From positions 172,765,577-172,829,576 of the forward strand of contig NC_057861.1 in the NCBI RefSeq assembly GCF_019393635.1: a DNA stretch of 64,000 nt. Direction: 5' to 3'. Shown one piece after another: positions 46,146 to 57,319 of this stretch (the stretch's first letter is position 1; each line of letters opens with the position of its first letter). The notes beneath the pieces were generated by a model. That model saw nothing but the letters and a program-made list of their open reading frames with translations, had not been told where the DNA came from and searched no databases. Both the position numbers and the translations under genes were made by a program. Source of the DNA: Dromiciops gliroides (lineage: Eukaryota > Chordata > Mammalia > Microbiotheria > Microbiotheriidae).

Positions 46146-46338
46146 CCCTCCCTCCCTCCCTCCCTCCCTCCCTCCCTCCCTCCCTCCCTCCCTCCCTCCC
46201 TTCCTCCTTTCCTCCCTTCCTCCCTTCCTTCCTTCCTTCCTTCCTTCCTTCCTTCCTTCCTTCCTTCCTTCCTTCCTTCCTTCCTTCCTTCCTTCCTTCC
46301 TTCCTTCCTTCCTTCCTTCCTTCCTTCCTTCCTTCCTT
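46146..46338 (+). repeat. compound (TCCC)n(TTCC)n microsatellite
   Basis: About 55 bp of CCCT units passing into about 120 bp of pure TTCC units, all pyrimidine on this strand. It creates spurious Pro/Ser/Phe/Leu frames. Confidence 0.97.
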
Positions 46339-46339
46339 T

Positions 46340-47400
46340 GGAGAGGCTTGAGACATCACAGGAATCAGAGAAATGTCTTGTCCTCCATCTTGTTGATCAC
46401 ATGACTCAGAAATCCCCACAGTGGCTTCTCATTGAGCTCTGTGATTACTCAAACAGAACAGCCTTGACACCCACAAAGTGAATGAAAAACATATTGTCCT
46501 GTTATGATTTGCAGCTGGAGAGGCAACTTTGTTACTCCATGACATCCATCTCACGTAGGTACTATGGAGGAACAATGGACAAGGCCTTAAGTTAAATAGG
46601 ATGAGGTATCCTGCGTACCACTGTTAAATTAATCTCCCAGAAACACTACTTTTATCATTGTTAACTAAAAGAATACATCAAAATTTTTTAATTGGGCATC
46701 AAGACTCCACACAATTTGGCCCTGCTTTGCCTAGTCAACTCTTCAAGACAGTGGCTATGTCATATATTTTTGTATCTCTCTCATGGTGCCTTACACAGTG
46801 CATATGGGGGAGGGTGCTCACTAAATATTTGATGAAAAGACAAATAAAGGAATACATTTTCACCCCCACTTATTCTCTACTACTTCTCAGCATAACCTTC
46901 TGCTCCAGAAAAATTTCTGTGACTTGATCTAATTATTTAAATATTCAATATATAAGTAGATTATTAAATAATTATACTTTGATCAGTGGATCAATAATTT
47001 CTTCTTTGTGATCATTTACTTCACTGTACAGATTATAATGTATCTACTCATTCTGTGTGATCCTCATCCATGACTCAACAGAAAATTAAAAATTCAGTTC
47101 AATTCAACAGGCATTTATCAAGCAGCTACTATGTTCTAGGCAGCAGGTATTCAGGATCCTCAACAATTGAAATGAATCCATGGTTCCCAAGTCAATGATG
47201 CACATCATTACCCCTCAATGCTTGCCTAACCTGAGTCACTCTTGTCCATATCCTTGTTTAAATTCACCATAGGAAGTCCATCCAGTGTGCTGGGGGGTTT
47301 ACCTTCTCCTAATATTGAGAAACTATCAGGGGAGCACTCTGGCTATTCACTTGTCAGCCTCCTCTTTTGCCATATGACCAGCCTGACTTCTCTTCCTACC
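46340..47400. other. intergenic sequence with L2 pieces
   Basis: 46,690-46,835 resembles an L2 3' part ('cacacaatttggccctgctt', 'ggtgccttacacagtgcata'). 47,100-47,165 is a reversed L2 end ('gcatttatcaagcagctact'). Confidence 0.5.
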
Positions 47401-47405
47401 CTTGG

Positions 47406-47650
47406 GGTAGCTAGTGGCACAGCAGATAGCGTTTTGGGCCTGAAGTAAGGAAGACCTTAGTTCAAAGCTGGCCTCAGACACTTACTAGCTATGTGACTTT
47501 GGGTGAGTCATTTAATCTTTATTTACTTCAGCATCCTAAACTATAAAATGGGAATAATAGCCACCTTCATCACAGGGTTGTTTTGAGTATCAAATGAGAT
47601 AAGATTTGTAAAGCACTTAGCACAGTGCCTGGCACATAGTAGGTGCTATA
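47406..47650 (+). repeat. MIR/THER1-type SINE
   Basis: 'ctgaagtaaggaagacctta', CORE-like 'gggtgagtcatttaatcttt' and tail 'gcacagtgcctggcacatag'. Confidence 0.75.
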
Positions 47651-47706
47651 TGTGTGTATGTATGTATATACGTGTATATGTGTGTATGTATATGTATATA
47701 GATATA
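47650..47706 (+). repeat. TG/TA-rich microsatellite
   Basis: Alternating gtgtat/gtatat units following the SINE tail. Confidence 0.75.
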
Positions 47707-47770
47707 TGTTTTCCTTCCCTCTTCCCTACTATATAATTCTTTTGTAGGCACAGATTTCTTGTTTGTTTGG

Positions 47771-47935
47771 ATTTTTTTTTTAATTTAATTTTTTATTTTG
47801 TGGGGCAATGGGGATTAAGTGACTTGCCCAAGGTCACACAGCTAGTAAGTGTCAAGTGTCTGAGGCCAGATCTGAACTCAGGTACTCCTGAATCCAGGGC
47901 CGGTGCTTTATCCACTACGCCATCTAGCTGCCCCC
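47771..47935 (-). mobile_element. WSINE1-like SINE
   Basis: Reverse copy. Duplication actatataattctt at 47728-47741 and 47936-47949, but 29 bp of non-SINE sequence lie between the left duplication and the poly-T. Confidence 0.85.
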
Positions 47936-48257
47936 ACTATATAATTCTTCAATCACATCCTTTACTCCTGTTCTTCATTGGTTTTATTTTACAACCCATA
48001 CATACCCACTATTCACTTTTCCATCACTCTCCACATGATATTAATTTTTAATCTCTTGGAAACAGTTGTATTTCATGTTTTCTTGTTATATAGTAACACT
48101 AGTAGAAGTTTCATATTAAAAAGATGAATCTTTGTTTTCACTGGAAGTTAATGTCATTTAATTTGCAAATTCCCTAAATCCATTCTGGGCCCAACTTTTC
48201 CATCTTTGTCCATCCAAATACGTTTTAATCTAGGCAGTGGACATTTATCACTAAATA

Positions 48258-48514
48258 GTAGGAAGTCAGTGGATAGAGCACTAGACCTGGAGTCAGGAAG
48301 ACCCATTTTCATGAGTTCAAATCTCAACTCAGACAATTACTAGCTGTGTGACCCTGGGTAAGTCACTTAACCCTGTTTGCCTCAGTTTTCTCTTTTGTAA
48401 ACTGAGAGGAGAAGGAAATGATAAACTATTCCAGTATCTTTGCCAAAAAAAAAAACAAAAACAACCCAACAACCCAAATGAGGTCATGAAGAGTGGACAC
48501 AATTGAACAACAAT
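48258..48514 (+). mobile_element. Mar1-type SINE
   Basis: 'ggaagtcagtggatagagca' through 'gtgaccctgggtaagtcact' to 'acacaattgaacaacaatgg'. Confidence 0.85.
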
Positions 48515-48900
48515 GGGAATACAAAAGACCAAAAAAAATAATCCCTGGCCTTAGGGAGTTTATAATCTATCGTGTGTATGGATAGAGTAGGGGAGGTGGG
48601 TAACAAAAAATAAATATATACAAAATACAAAGCCCCTTTTCAAGGAGCTCTACCATTGGGAAAGGGAATAGGAGGTATAACTTGAGTCAAGCCTTGGGGA
48701 GAGATAGGGGTTCCAAGGCAGAGATGAAGGAGAGCATTCTAGTCATGAGGGTTGTCCAAAGGCATAATAATGACGATGAGATTTTCTGTAGACCTCTAGA
48801 TAAAGGAGAACTCTGCTCAAGTCATCACCAAGAATTTAATGAATGCCTTGGCAAACTAAATGTGTGCAGAGATCATTCCTAATGCCAGACACAGGAAAAG
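48515..48900 (-). repeat. L2 LINE fragment
   Basis: 'ctggccttagggagtttata' and 'caaggcagagatgaaggaga' fit reversed L2. Confidence 0.5.
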
Positions 48901-50235
48901 CCCCCAGTTATTTTTGCCACCTCCCTACTCGGCACATAAAATTAGAATAGCCACTTCACCTTCCCCCTCATTATTTCCTAGGATGAATATGTTGTCACCA
49001 GCCTGAGTCAGAAGAATGCGAATGGAATCAGGCCCACTGTTTTGGAAGTAGGGAGATTTTTTTTTTCTGTTCCTTGTCCTGCCTTTAATTCTACCTAACA
49101 ATAAAAGGGATAGTTATAGACTATTTGTTTCTTCTGCATGATTCTGCTGGGAGATTTAATCTCTATATGTAAATTTCTTACATCGACATACTCCAATGAA
49201 AGGTATGCAAAGTCTGGACAATGTTTTTTGAAATCACTTGGATGTGGACAGAGAAACACAGCCATTTGAGGTCTTTCCTAACCTGAAAAAATGAAATCAA
49301 ATGGTGTGTGTGTGTGTGTGTCTGTAGGCAGTTTCCTGTCTCGTTGTGCATCCAACCAATGCTTGAGTGAGCAGGCCAGGTTCCCTAAATCATTTAGAGC
49401 AAGTCCATCACATTATCCCAATGTTCTGTTTTCCAAGTATTTGTTTTCACCATACTGTGCGACAGTGACTTTTGACCACTAGGTGGCATCAGGTTTCAAG
49501 ATTTTAACTGGTATAGCGGCTGCTATTTTTATCAAGGCAGGTAGACACAGTATTAGACATTGTGGGTGGGTCACCCTGGTTCACTTGACATCATTAGTTG
49601 TTTTAACGATTCCTTTTTTCCAGGATTTGAAGAACTCGAGCCGGAAGATAGCGTTTCTAACTATAGTATTTTATAATGGGGTTCAAATTCAATTATAAAA
49701 CTTGTAATACAGCTTTTTAAATATTTTCATATTCTAATGAGGGGAAATCTTAGTTTCAGGTCACCTGGACTAAGTAAGATTTGGGAGTTACACATAGAGA
49801 TCTCTCATAAATGGTATTGGCAGCATGGCATAATAGACTGCCAGACTTATAATAAAAAACAAAAACAAAAACAAAACTTGAGTTGGGGTGTTGGTTCTGC
49901 CACTTTCTATTGGGGTGTGTGGACTGTTCAGAGAGGACTAGCACCTCTGTTGTGAGGGCAGCTGAGCCCTTTTCAGGGTTGCTCATCTGCCTTTGGTGTC
50001 CACCTGTCCCCCAACTCTTACCTGTGTCCCCAAGAAGCTTTAGCACATGCAGTGACCACACTCCAGTAAGACAGGCTAAACAAGGTGGAGGGTAACCAGT
50101 AGGCCTTGAATAATTTGTTGGTAAGTTAGGGGATGTCTACCCCAAGAATGTGAAGACCTCCCCCTCTCCCCTCTTCCCCCTCCTCCCACAGAATGAGCAG
50201 GTGAGAACAATTTGCTCCAGCAGCCACGAAGGCAG
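48901..50235. other. intergenic sequence, nothing recognised except a CTCF-like site
   Basis: Short GT repeat near 49,302-49,321; otherwise no gene or repeat assigned. Confidence 0.45.
49476..49490 (+). promoter_or_regulatory. strong CTCF-like motif
   Basis: CCACTAGGTGGCATC matches the CTCF core CCASYAGRKGGCRSY at all but one position. It lies in repeat-free intergenic DNA. Confidence 0.5.
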
Positions 50236-50465
50236 CTGAAGCAGCTTCCCTGGAGAGCTTAGAGCTTGGTCTGACATTGAAGACCCCAAGGTCATCCAGT
50301 GCATCCCAAGGCATCACCAGTCAGCCTGACTTTTGTCTTGCCACTGGATTTTGATAACTCTAAAAGAGAGAGTGAGGCTAATGACTTTGGGAAACTCTGT
50401 CTCACTTAAATCCAGTTCACATGCAAATCAAGCCATTGGTCTTTGAAAATGAAGGACAAATAGCA
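50236..50465 (+). repeat. marsupial interspersed repeat (same family as 1-55)
   Basis: Contains 'ccagtgcatcccaaggcatc', 'cactggattttgataactct' and ends 'gaaaatgaaggacaaatag'. I know this pattern as a common marsupial repeat but do not name it. Confidence 0.6.
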
Positions 50466-50519
50466 TTTATGTAAGTTTGGACAAAATAGTTCATCTCCGT
50501 AGCTCTCAGTTTCTAGGAT

Positions 50520-50990
50520 CACAGGATTTAGAGTTCAAAGGCATCATAAGATCATAGATTTAGAACTTGAAGGGACCTTAGATGTGATCTAGTCCAACCT
50601 CTTCATTTTATGGATGAGGAAAACAAGACCCAGAAAAGTTAAGTGACCTACTCAAAGTCATACAGATTATAACTGGCAAAGGCAAGAATTGAACTCAGGT
50701 CTTCTCAATTCCAAGCTAGTGCACTTTATGACTGAGAAAAACAGAGGCACAGAGAATGGGAGGCCAGAGAGCTATTAAGTAGAACTGGAATTAAAACAAC
50801 TAGGTCCTCACATTAAAAGTCTGATGGGTTTTCTCACTATACCACATTGCTTCATTTGGATTTTTAAAATATCGACATGCAGATTTTAATGGTTTTATCA
50901 TCTATCAAAAGAGGGAGATAGACTGGATGACCTCTAAGGTTCCTTCCTGTTCTGACATCTTGTCATTATGTGATTCTACACTTTACCTCC
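50520..50990 (-). repeat. MIR-type CORE-SINE block
   Basis: 'gaagggaccttagatgtgat', 'caaagtcatacagattataa' and 'tggatgacctctaaggttcc', probably two overlapping old copies. Confidence 0.6.
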
Positions 50991-51627
50991 TATACTAGGA
51001 CTTGAATCTGTTCCAGAAAATGAATGACAAAAAATAACTTCCAACAGGTCCAGATGCTGAGTTTCAAGAATAGTGATTCTTGTGACCTGGGCTTTCCCCC
51101 TTGTGCCTGGTTTGGGAAAAGGCTGAAGATTGGATGGCAATGGACTTTGTGCTCATTTCTCTCCTAGAGGAATGACTATAAGGCAATAAGCATCTGAATG
51201 AGGATTTGGAACAAGCCCTGGTGGCTTCTGGAAGGCTCCAGGGACAAGGGTTGAAAGATTCTGAACAGCTGGTGAAGGGGAGGACCCATGAGATGACGCA
51301 CAGAGGATTTAACAGGGTTTATTTCAACTTTTGCTTTTTATATATCCAGGACTAGTGGCAGGTTCCTAAGATGAAGAAATTTGAGGAGTACTTCCAAGTA
51401 AGGGAGAGGGAGGGAGATAATAAAGATAATAAAATTGAACCATCTTCTTTATACCTGATAGGGAGTAAGTGCAATTTTTCTTTTTGTTTAAGGTATCAAC
51501 ATCATACTGTATCACGTGGCATAATGCTCAGCCCCCAACAAATAGGGTAGGAAAATATTATCATTAGTTAATAATAAATAATACATAAAATATATATGAT
51601 AATAGAATAATATATATATACACACTG
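50991..51627. other. intergenic sequence, nothing recognised
   Basis: AT-rich end with ttatta/atata simple sequence near 51,560-51,622. Confidence 0.4.
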
Positions 51628-51629
51628 TG

Positions 51630-52025
51630 ATTGTTGCTTAGTCATTTTCAGTCATAGTTGACTCTGTGATGCCTTTTGTTTTTTTTAAGAGTGGTGTGGG
51701 CAGCGAGATGGCATAGTGGGTAAAGCACCGGCCCTGGATTCAGGAGGACCTGAGTTCAAATTCAGCCTCAGACACTTGCCACTTACTAGCTGTGTGACCC
51801 TAGACAAGTCACTTAACCCTCATTGCCCTGCAAAAAAAAAAAAAAGATACTGGAGTGGTTTGCTATTTCCTTCTTTAGTTCATTTTATAGATGAGGAAAC
51901 TGAGGCAAACAGGTTAAGTGACCTGCCTAGGGTGACCCAACTAGGAAGTGTTTGAGACTGAATTTAAACCCAGGTTTTCCTGACTCCAGATCCAGCATTC
52001 TATCTACTGTGCCTGCTAGCTGCCC
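51630..52025 (-). mobile_element. Mar1-type SINE split by a WSINE
   Basis: The Mar1 3' end ('tgcttagtcattttcagtca') is at left and resumes at 'gatactggagtggtttgcta' after the WSINE, ending 'ctgctagctgccc'. Confidence 0.85.
51697..51845 (+). mobile_element. WSINE1-like SINE nested in Mar1
   Basis: Plus copy from 'gtgggcagcgagatggcata' to its A tail, in the opposite orientation to its Mar1 host. Confidence 0.88.
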
Positions 52026-52049
52026 TTATACTATTATTAGTAATAATTA

Positions 52050-52585
52050 TCATTATTATAGATTACATTTATATAAATTTATAAAGCGTTTAAGGTATTT
52101 CGTTTGATCTTCAGAAAAACACTGAGATAGGCATATCCCCATTTTATTGATGAGATGACTGAGGCACTTGTCCAAGCAATAAAGCCAAGATTCAAATCCA
52201 GGTGTTTTAGAGTCCAGATCCAGTATCCTTTCCATGCTACCATAACAGGTCATTTAAAGGGGAGAGGATTTCCTGTGAGTGATACCTGAAATTTGTACGT
52301 TCCTTCTATTGGACTGTGATGTCTTCGAGGGCTGGGATTATCTTTTGCCTTCCTTGGCATCCCCAGTGCTTAGTACAGTGCCTGGCACATAGTACACTTG
52401 GTGATAAACAAATGCTTATTTACAGACTGAGTAATTTATTAAAGGCCTCCTTTCTTATGTGTAAGGTGATGATTTTATCTTAGCATAGTGCAAAGGGAAA
52501 TGAAATTGGAGCCATAAGTCCTCGGTTCTAATCCTGACACTGAAATGCTCCTTTATTTTATGGCCTTGGGCAAGTCACATGTTCA
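52050..52585. repeat. MIR and L2 fragments
   Basis: 52,060-52,250 reversed MIR ('ttattgatgagatgactgag'); 52,310-52,430 L2 3' end ('cttagtacagtgcctggcac'); 52,490-52,585 plus MIR ('tggccttgggcaagtcacat'). Confidence 0.6.
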
Positions 52586-53330
52586 GAGTTTCAGCATTGG
52601 AAGGGATCTTAGAAGCTATCTAGTCTAACCAATCCCTGAACAAAGCTCTTTTCCTCCCTCTCTATGGCCTCCATGAGGGGTGATCCTCCCTCCCTGGGCA
52701 GACTCTTCCTTCTGCATCACTCTATTTAGGATGTATTTCTTAAGTCAAGGCTAAATCCACACGCCCCCCCCCCCCAGTTTGTTTGTTTGTTTGTTTTGCA
52801 GAGCAAATGTGGGTTAAGTGACTTGCCCAGGGTCACACAGCTAGTAAGTGTTAAGTGACTGAGGCCCGATTTGACCTCAGGTCTTCCTGAATCCAGGGCC
52901 AGTGCTTTATCCACTGCACCACCTAGCTTCCCCCCCCCACCTCTTTTTTTTGGTAACATTCACCTGTTGTTTCTAGTTCTGCCTCTGAAGGGAATAAATC
53001 TAATCCTCTTCCAAGGAAAAAGCCCTTCAGTTACTTAAAGATACTCATACTACACTCACCTTTCCAGAGGATCTTTCATCCCAGGCCAAATATCCACAGT
53101 TACTTCATCCAGTAATCAATGGCATTATCACTAGATCATCTTGGCCTTTCCCTGTCCTGGTGACACTCCCCTACATATCAGAATTTTTCATAGAATGTGT
53201 CCACAACTGAACACAGTACTCCAAATGTGGTCTCACCTGGGTGGAGTACATTGGAATTTTCTCCCACAACTATTATTAGACACTTTTTTTTTCTCCTAAG
53301 GTAGCCTAAGAACACACTAACTTTGGGGGA
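52586..53330 (-). mobile_element. CR1/L3 LINE 3' region
   Basis: Left end 'ttggaagggatcttagaagc'; right part 'aactgaacacagtactccaa' and 'atgtggtctcacctgggtgg' are highly conserved CR1 text shared with birds. Split by a WSINE at 52,781. Confidence 0.82.
52781..52935 (-). mobile_element. WSINE1-like SINE in CR1
   Basis: Reverse copy with gtttgtttgttt tail, bordered by C runs on both sides. Confidence 0.85.
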
Positions 53331-53339
53331 TGTTGGATC

Positions 53340-53593
53340 ATACAACTAGGTGGCTCAGTGGATAGAGCCCTGGGCTTGAAGTGAGGAAGACCCGAGTTCA
53401 AATGCGACCTCAGACACTTCCTAGCTGTGTGACCCCAGGCAAGTCAATTAACCTCTGTTTACCTCAGTTTCCTCATCTATAAAATGAGCTAGACAAGGAA
53501 ATGGCAAACCACTTTGCCAAGGAAACCCCATGGCCACTATTGGCATGCTCTGGTCCATGGGGTCATGAAGAGTCAGACATGACTAAACAACAA
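53340..53593 (+). mobile_element. Mar1-type SINE
   Basis: 'actaggtggctcagtggata' to 'agtcagacatgactaaacaa'. Confidence 0.9.
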
Positions 53594-53614
53594 TCATATT
53601 ACTAATTCATGTTT

Positions 53615-55217
53615 AGCTGGCAGATAGATCTTTGTCAAAGGAGGTGGTTAGCATGCTTCATCATCAGTTCCTTGGAATTGTGCTTGGTCTCATGGGATTT
53701 CATTCATATCAGCCTTTACTCTATCTCTGGCCAGAAGTCAGTGATTGCTGTCTTTTAAGTTATGGTTCCTGAATACAAATCCCATTCTCAGGTGCCATCT
53801 TATTAACCGCTTGTCTATTTCTGGGATCTCTTTCAGGAGGTGATTGGTGGATTCTTTCAATTTCTATTTTACCTTCTGCTTCTAGAATATGAGGGCAATT
53901 TTCCCTGACAATCTCTTTGAAGATGATGTCTAAACTTTTATTTTGATCATGGCTTTTAGGTGATCCAATAGTTTTCCTTTTTTTCCCCTCTTTTTTTCTT
54001 TTTGGTGAGGCAATTGGCATTAAGTGACTTGCCCAGGGTCAAAGTGCTAATAAGTGTCAAGTGTCTGAATCCAGATTTGAACTCAGGTCCTCCTTAATCC
54101 AGTGCCAGTGCTTTATACACTGTACCACCTAGCTGCCCCTCATTCAATAGTTTTCAAATTCTCTCTCCTGGATCTATTTTCCAGGTCAGCAGTTTTTCCA
54201 AGGAGATATTTCACATTGCCCTCTACTTTTTTATTCATTTGGATTTGCTTTATTGTGTCTTGGTTTCTAATGAAGTCACTAACTTCCATTTGTTCAATTC
54301 TAATTCTTTGGCAATCATTTTCTTCAGAGAGCTTTTGTATCTCCTTTTTCATTTGGCTTTTCAAGCTGCTGACTTTTTTCTCATTAATTTCCTGCATCAC
54401 TCTAATTTCTCTTTCCATTTTTTCCCTCTATCTCTCTTACTTTGTCTTCAAAGTCCTTTTTGATTGCCTCTATGGCCTGAGACCAATTCATATCTTTCTT
54501 AGAAGCTTTGGATGTTGGAGTCCTGATGTTGCTATCCTCTTCTGAGGCTGCATCTCGATCTTCCTTGTTGCTAAAGAAACTTTCTATGGTTCTCAACTTT
54601 CTCTGCTTGCTTATCTTGCTCATCTTTTACTTGACTTATAACTCCCTCTTACAGTGGGGTCCTACTTCCAAGCTATACTGTTCCAACCTTCAGAGGGTCC
54701 CAGGTGTTTTGGTTTAAGGAAAGCAGGTTTTTCACTCACCTGGCCTGTTCTCTGGTGGGAAGATAACCTCAAGCCAATTTGCTGATTAACCAGGCAGCAA
54801 AACTTTGTGTGCTGTGGTTGTTAGCTCTGGATGAGTCTGTGCCCCTGCCATACCTGGGCCTCTATGCTCAAGATGTCTTCCTGGTTCCTAGTTGGGGTAG
54901 GACTACCAAATTCCTCCTTAGGTCCTGCAGACACCCCTGTATTTTTCCCCTGGCCAGCCGTTCACCCTTAGATTCAGAAGACGCCAGCTCTGCAGCTGAT
55001 TTAGAGGCTTGAGGGTAAGTTTCTCTGGTGAGGCCTGCCTGGGGCTGTATCTTGTCAGCAAGATTTCGGGGTTGGACTCCACTTTGGCTGAAAAATAATC
55101 TCAGCCCATCTTTTTGTGGGTTCTGCTGCTCCAGGGATTGTCTTAGAGCTGTTTTTTGGAGTAATTGTGTCATGAGCTCTGAGCATTTAATTCCTTTCCT
55201 CCTCCATCTTGTCTCCA
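53615..55217 (-). mobile_element. HAL1 element, internally deleted
   Basis: Reverse HAL1: a scrap of 3' UTR ('gcttcatcatcagttccttg'), then the ORF1 RRM part, a WSINE, the coiled-coil region and the N-terminal block (frames 54140-54418 and 54402-54623), then 5' UTR to 'cctttcctcctccatcttgt'. The C-terminal half of ORF1 and the SINE module are deleted near 53,760-53,815. Confidence 0.82.
53977..54139 (-). mobile_element. WSINE1-like SINE in HAL1 ORF1
   Basis: Reverse copy with caatagttttc repeated on both sides (about 53,966 and 54,145). Confidence 0.82.
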
Positions 55218-55640
55218 CCTTCCCCCTTGTCTGCTTCTGAGCTCTGCTTTCTTCTCCTGAAGGCCTTGATTTCCATTGACAGCAGAAATGAAAATATTAA
55301 TTGTGACCCTGAGGTCTTTAGTTTCTTGCTCAACACTTCATTGTCTTTAACTATAAATTAGAGGTTACTTCTGTCAGTATTATTTGTACTTACATGAATC
55401 ACCAGAAATGAGTAGTACCCATAAAGTTTGACAAATTCTGTAAAGTTTCCAGTCATTTCCATGGAAAACAACTGACCTTTCTATATATATTCTCAAGTTA
55501 AAAAATGGCCTCAGTACCTCTCAACAGGTAATTACCAACCACCCACTCTTGTTCCTCTGATTGGATAATTTATCTCCCAGAAGCATCTGTGGATTCACAT
55601 CATTATGCCCTCAAAGGTCTCAGCTCCCTTCTCTTACAGT
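55218..55640. other. intergenic sequence, nothing recognised
   Basis: No gene or repeat identified. Confidence 0.4.
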
Positions 55641-55886
55641 TCAGTTATTTCAGTCCTGGCTGACTCTTTTTGACCCCAATTTGGGGGTTTCTTGGCAGAT
55701 AAAGGAATGATTTACCATTTCCTTCCCCATCTCATTTTACAGATGAAGAAACTGAAGCAAACAGGGTGACTTGCCCAGCATCACATAGCTAGCAAGTGTC
55801 TGAGGCCAGATTGAACTCAGGAACAGGAAGGAGTCTTTCTGGCTCCAGGCCTGGTGCTCCATCCACTTTACTGCCTACCTGCCCCC
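55641..55886 (-). mobile_element. Mar1-type SINE
   Basis: Reverse copy with 'ggtgacttgcccagcatcac'; ends in C-rich 'acctgcccccctgcc'. Confidence 0.82.
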
Positions 55887-56024
55887 CTGCCCCCCCTCCC
55901 CCGCCCACAACCACTTTTAGGAAGAACTTCATATCTGTATGCTTATCTCAAAATATTCCATCTTTCTTCTTCCCTTTCACCTCTTTGAAATATTTTTCTC
56001 TATTCCAGCTCCATGGCAGTTAGG

Positions 56025-56250
56025 TAGTATAATGAGAAAGGAAGAACTGAGTTCAAATCTAGCCTCAGACCATTCCTAATTGTGGGGCTCTAAGCAAATC
56101 ACCCGCCCTTTCTCATCGTCAGCTGCAAAACAAGGATAATAGAAGCATCTATTTCCCAGACTTTTTGTGAGGATCAAATGAGATAACAAATGTATATAAC
56201 TATGCAAACCTTAAAGTATTATGTAAATACTAGCTATTATTGTTATTATT
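56025..56250 (+). repeat. MIR/THER1-type SINE
   Basis: 'gaactgagttcaaatctagc', tail 'gaggatcaaatgagataaca' and 'taaatactagctattattgt'. Confidence 0.7.
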
Positions 56251-56334
56251 ATCATTATCCTAGCCTCTAGAAATAGGTCAGAATTCCTCTTTGTCTCTCT
56301 AGATCCCCTTTCACTATTTTTACAACTGTCTAAT

Positions 56335-56480
56335 CCAATAAACATTTATTAAGTCTACTGTGTACCAGGGACTGTGCAGATGCACACAGGTACACTGAGG
56401 ATACAAAGAATAAACAGAAAGACAGTTCCTACCCTCAAGGAGCTTATAATCTAATTGGGGGAGACAAAAGGAGGTAGGAA
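56335..56480 (-). repeat. L2 LINE 3' end
   Basis: 'aacatttattaagtctactg' through 'ctcaaggagcttataatcta'. Confidence 0.7.
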
Positions 56481-56804
56481 AGTGGGGGAGGGGTACCAGA
56501 TGGTATTTGGCTGGGGGCATCTTATTCTGTGAAGTTGAAAAAATCAGTTGCAAAATGCAGGGGGCCCAGAGTCCAGTTTCTAACCCTTCTCATTTGGAGG
56601 AGTTTAGTACTCCTCCCTCCAACCCTCTGATCATAGGAGGCTTGAGTTAGCAGCAGGGGGCTGAGATTAGTTTAAAGTGGGAGGAGTGCCTTGTTCTGTA
56701 GAGCTGAAAATACCAGGCTGGGAAGCAGATACAGAGAGGAGCATTTGCTAACTTTTTTCACTCTGGTTCCCTCATCTGTCAAATGAGAATAATAATACTT
56801 ACAA
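56481..56804. other. intergenic sequence, nothing recognised
   Basis: No gene or repeat identified. Confidence 0.4.
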
Positions 56805-57050
56805 TAAAGGACAGCTAGGTGATGCTGTAATGGATAGAGAACCCAGCCTGGAGTCAGGAAGAGTCATCTTCCTGAGTTCAAAGCTGGCCTCAGACACTTC
56901 CTAGCTGTGTGACCCTGGGCAAGTCACTTCATCCTATGTGCCTCAGTTTTTTCATCTGTCAAAGCTGAAGAAAGAAAGGGAAAATCTTTCTAGATCTTTG
57001 CCAAGAAAACCCCAAATGGGGTCCCAAAGAGTCAGACAAGAATGAAAATG
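56805..57050 (+). mobile_element. Mar1-type SINE
   Basis: 'ggacagctaggtgatgctgt' to 'gagtcagacaagaatgaaaa'. A degraded MIR follows at 57,070-57,190. Confidence 0.88.
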
Positions 57051-57274
57051 ACAACACAAAATACCTACAAGACGTAGTTAGGATGATCTGGGTTCTAGTC
57101 CTACTCTGCCTTTGATACATACTGACCCTGTGATTCTGAGTAAGCCACTTAGCCTTCAGTTGCCCGGAGCTACTCTCTGAGATGATATAGTTCTAAGCAG
57201 GTGCTTACCTTCATTCATAGAGCAAATTCTTCACTGGGCTTTCCCTAGATTAATAAAATTAGAGCCCCGGATTA

Positions 57275-57278
<4 letters not shown>

Positions 57279-57316
<38 letters not shown>
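57279..57316 (+). repeat. (AC)n microsatellite
   Basis: About 19 AC units. Confidence 0.95.

Positions 57317-57319
<3 letters not shown>

Noticed and set aside
46031..46481. frames rich in LPSF/LPP repeats and their minus-strand GREG/KEGR counterparts
   Set aside because: They are translations of the TCCC/TTCC microsatellite.
54102..54545. 147-codon plus-strand hydrophobic frame
   Set aside because: Antisense of the HAL1 coiled-coil region; hydrophobicity arises from complementing Lys/Glu-rich codons.
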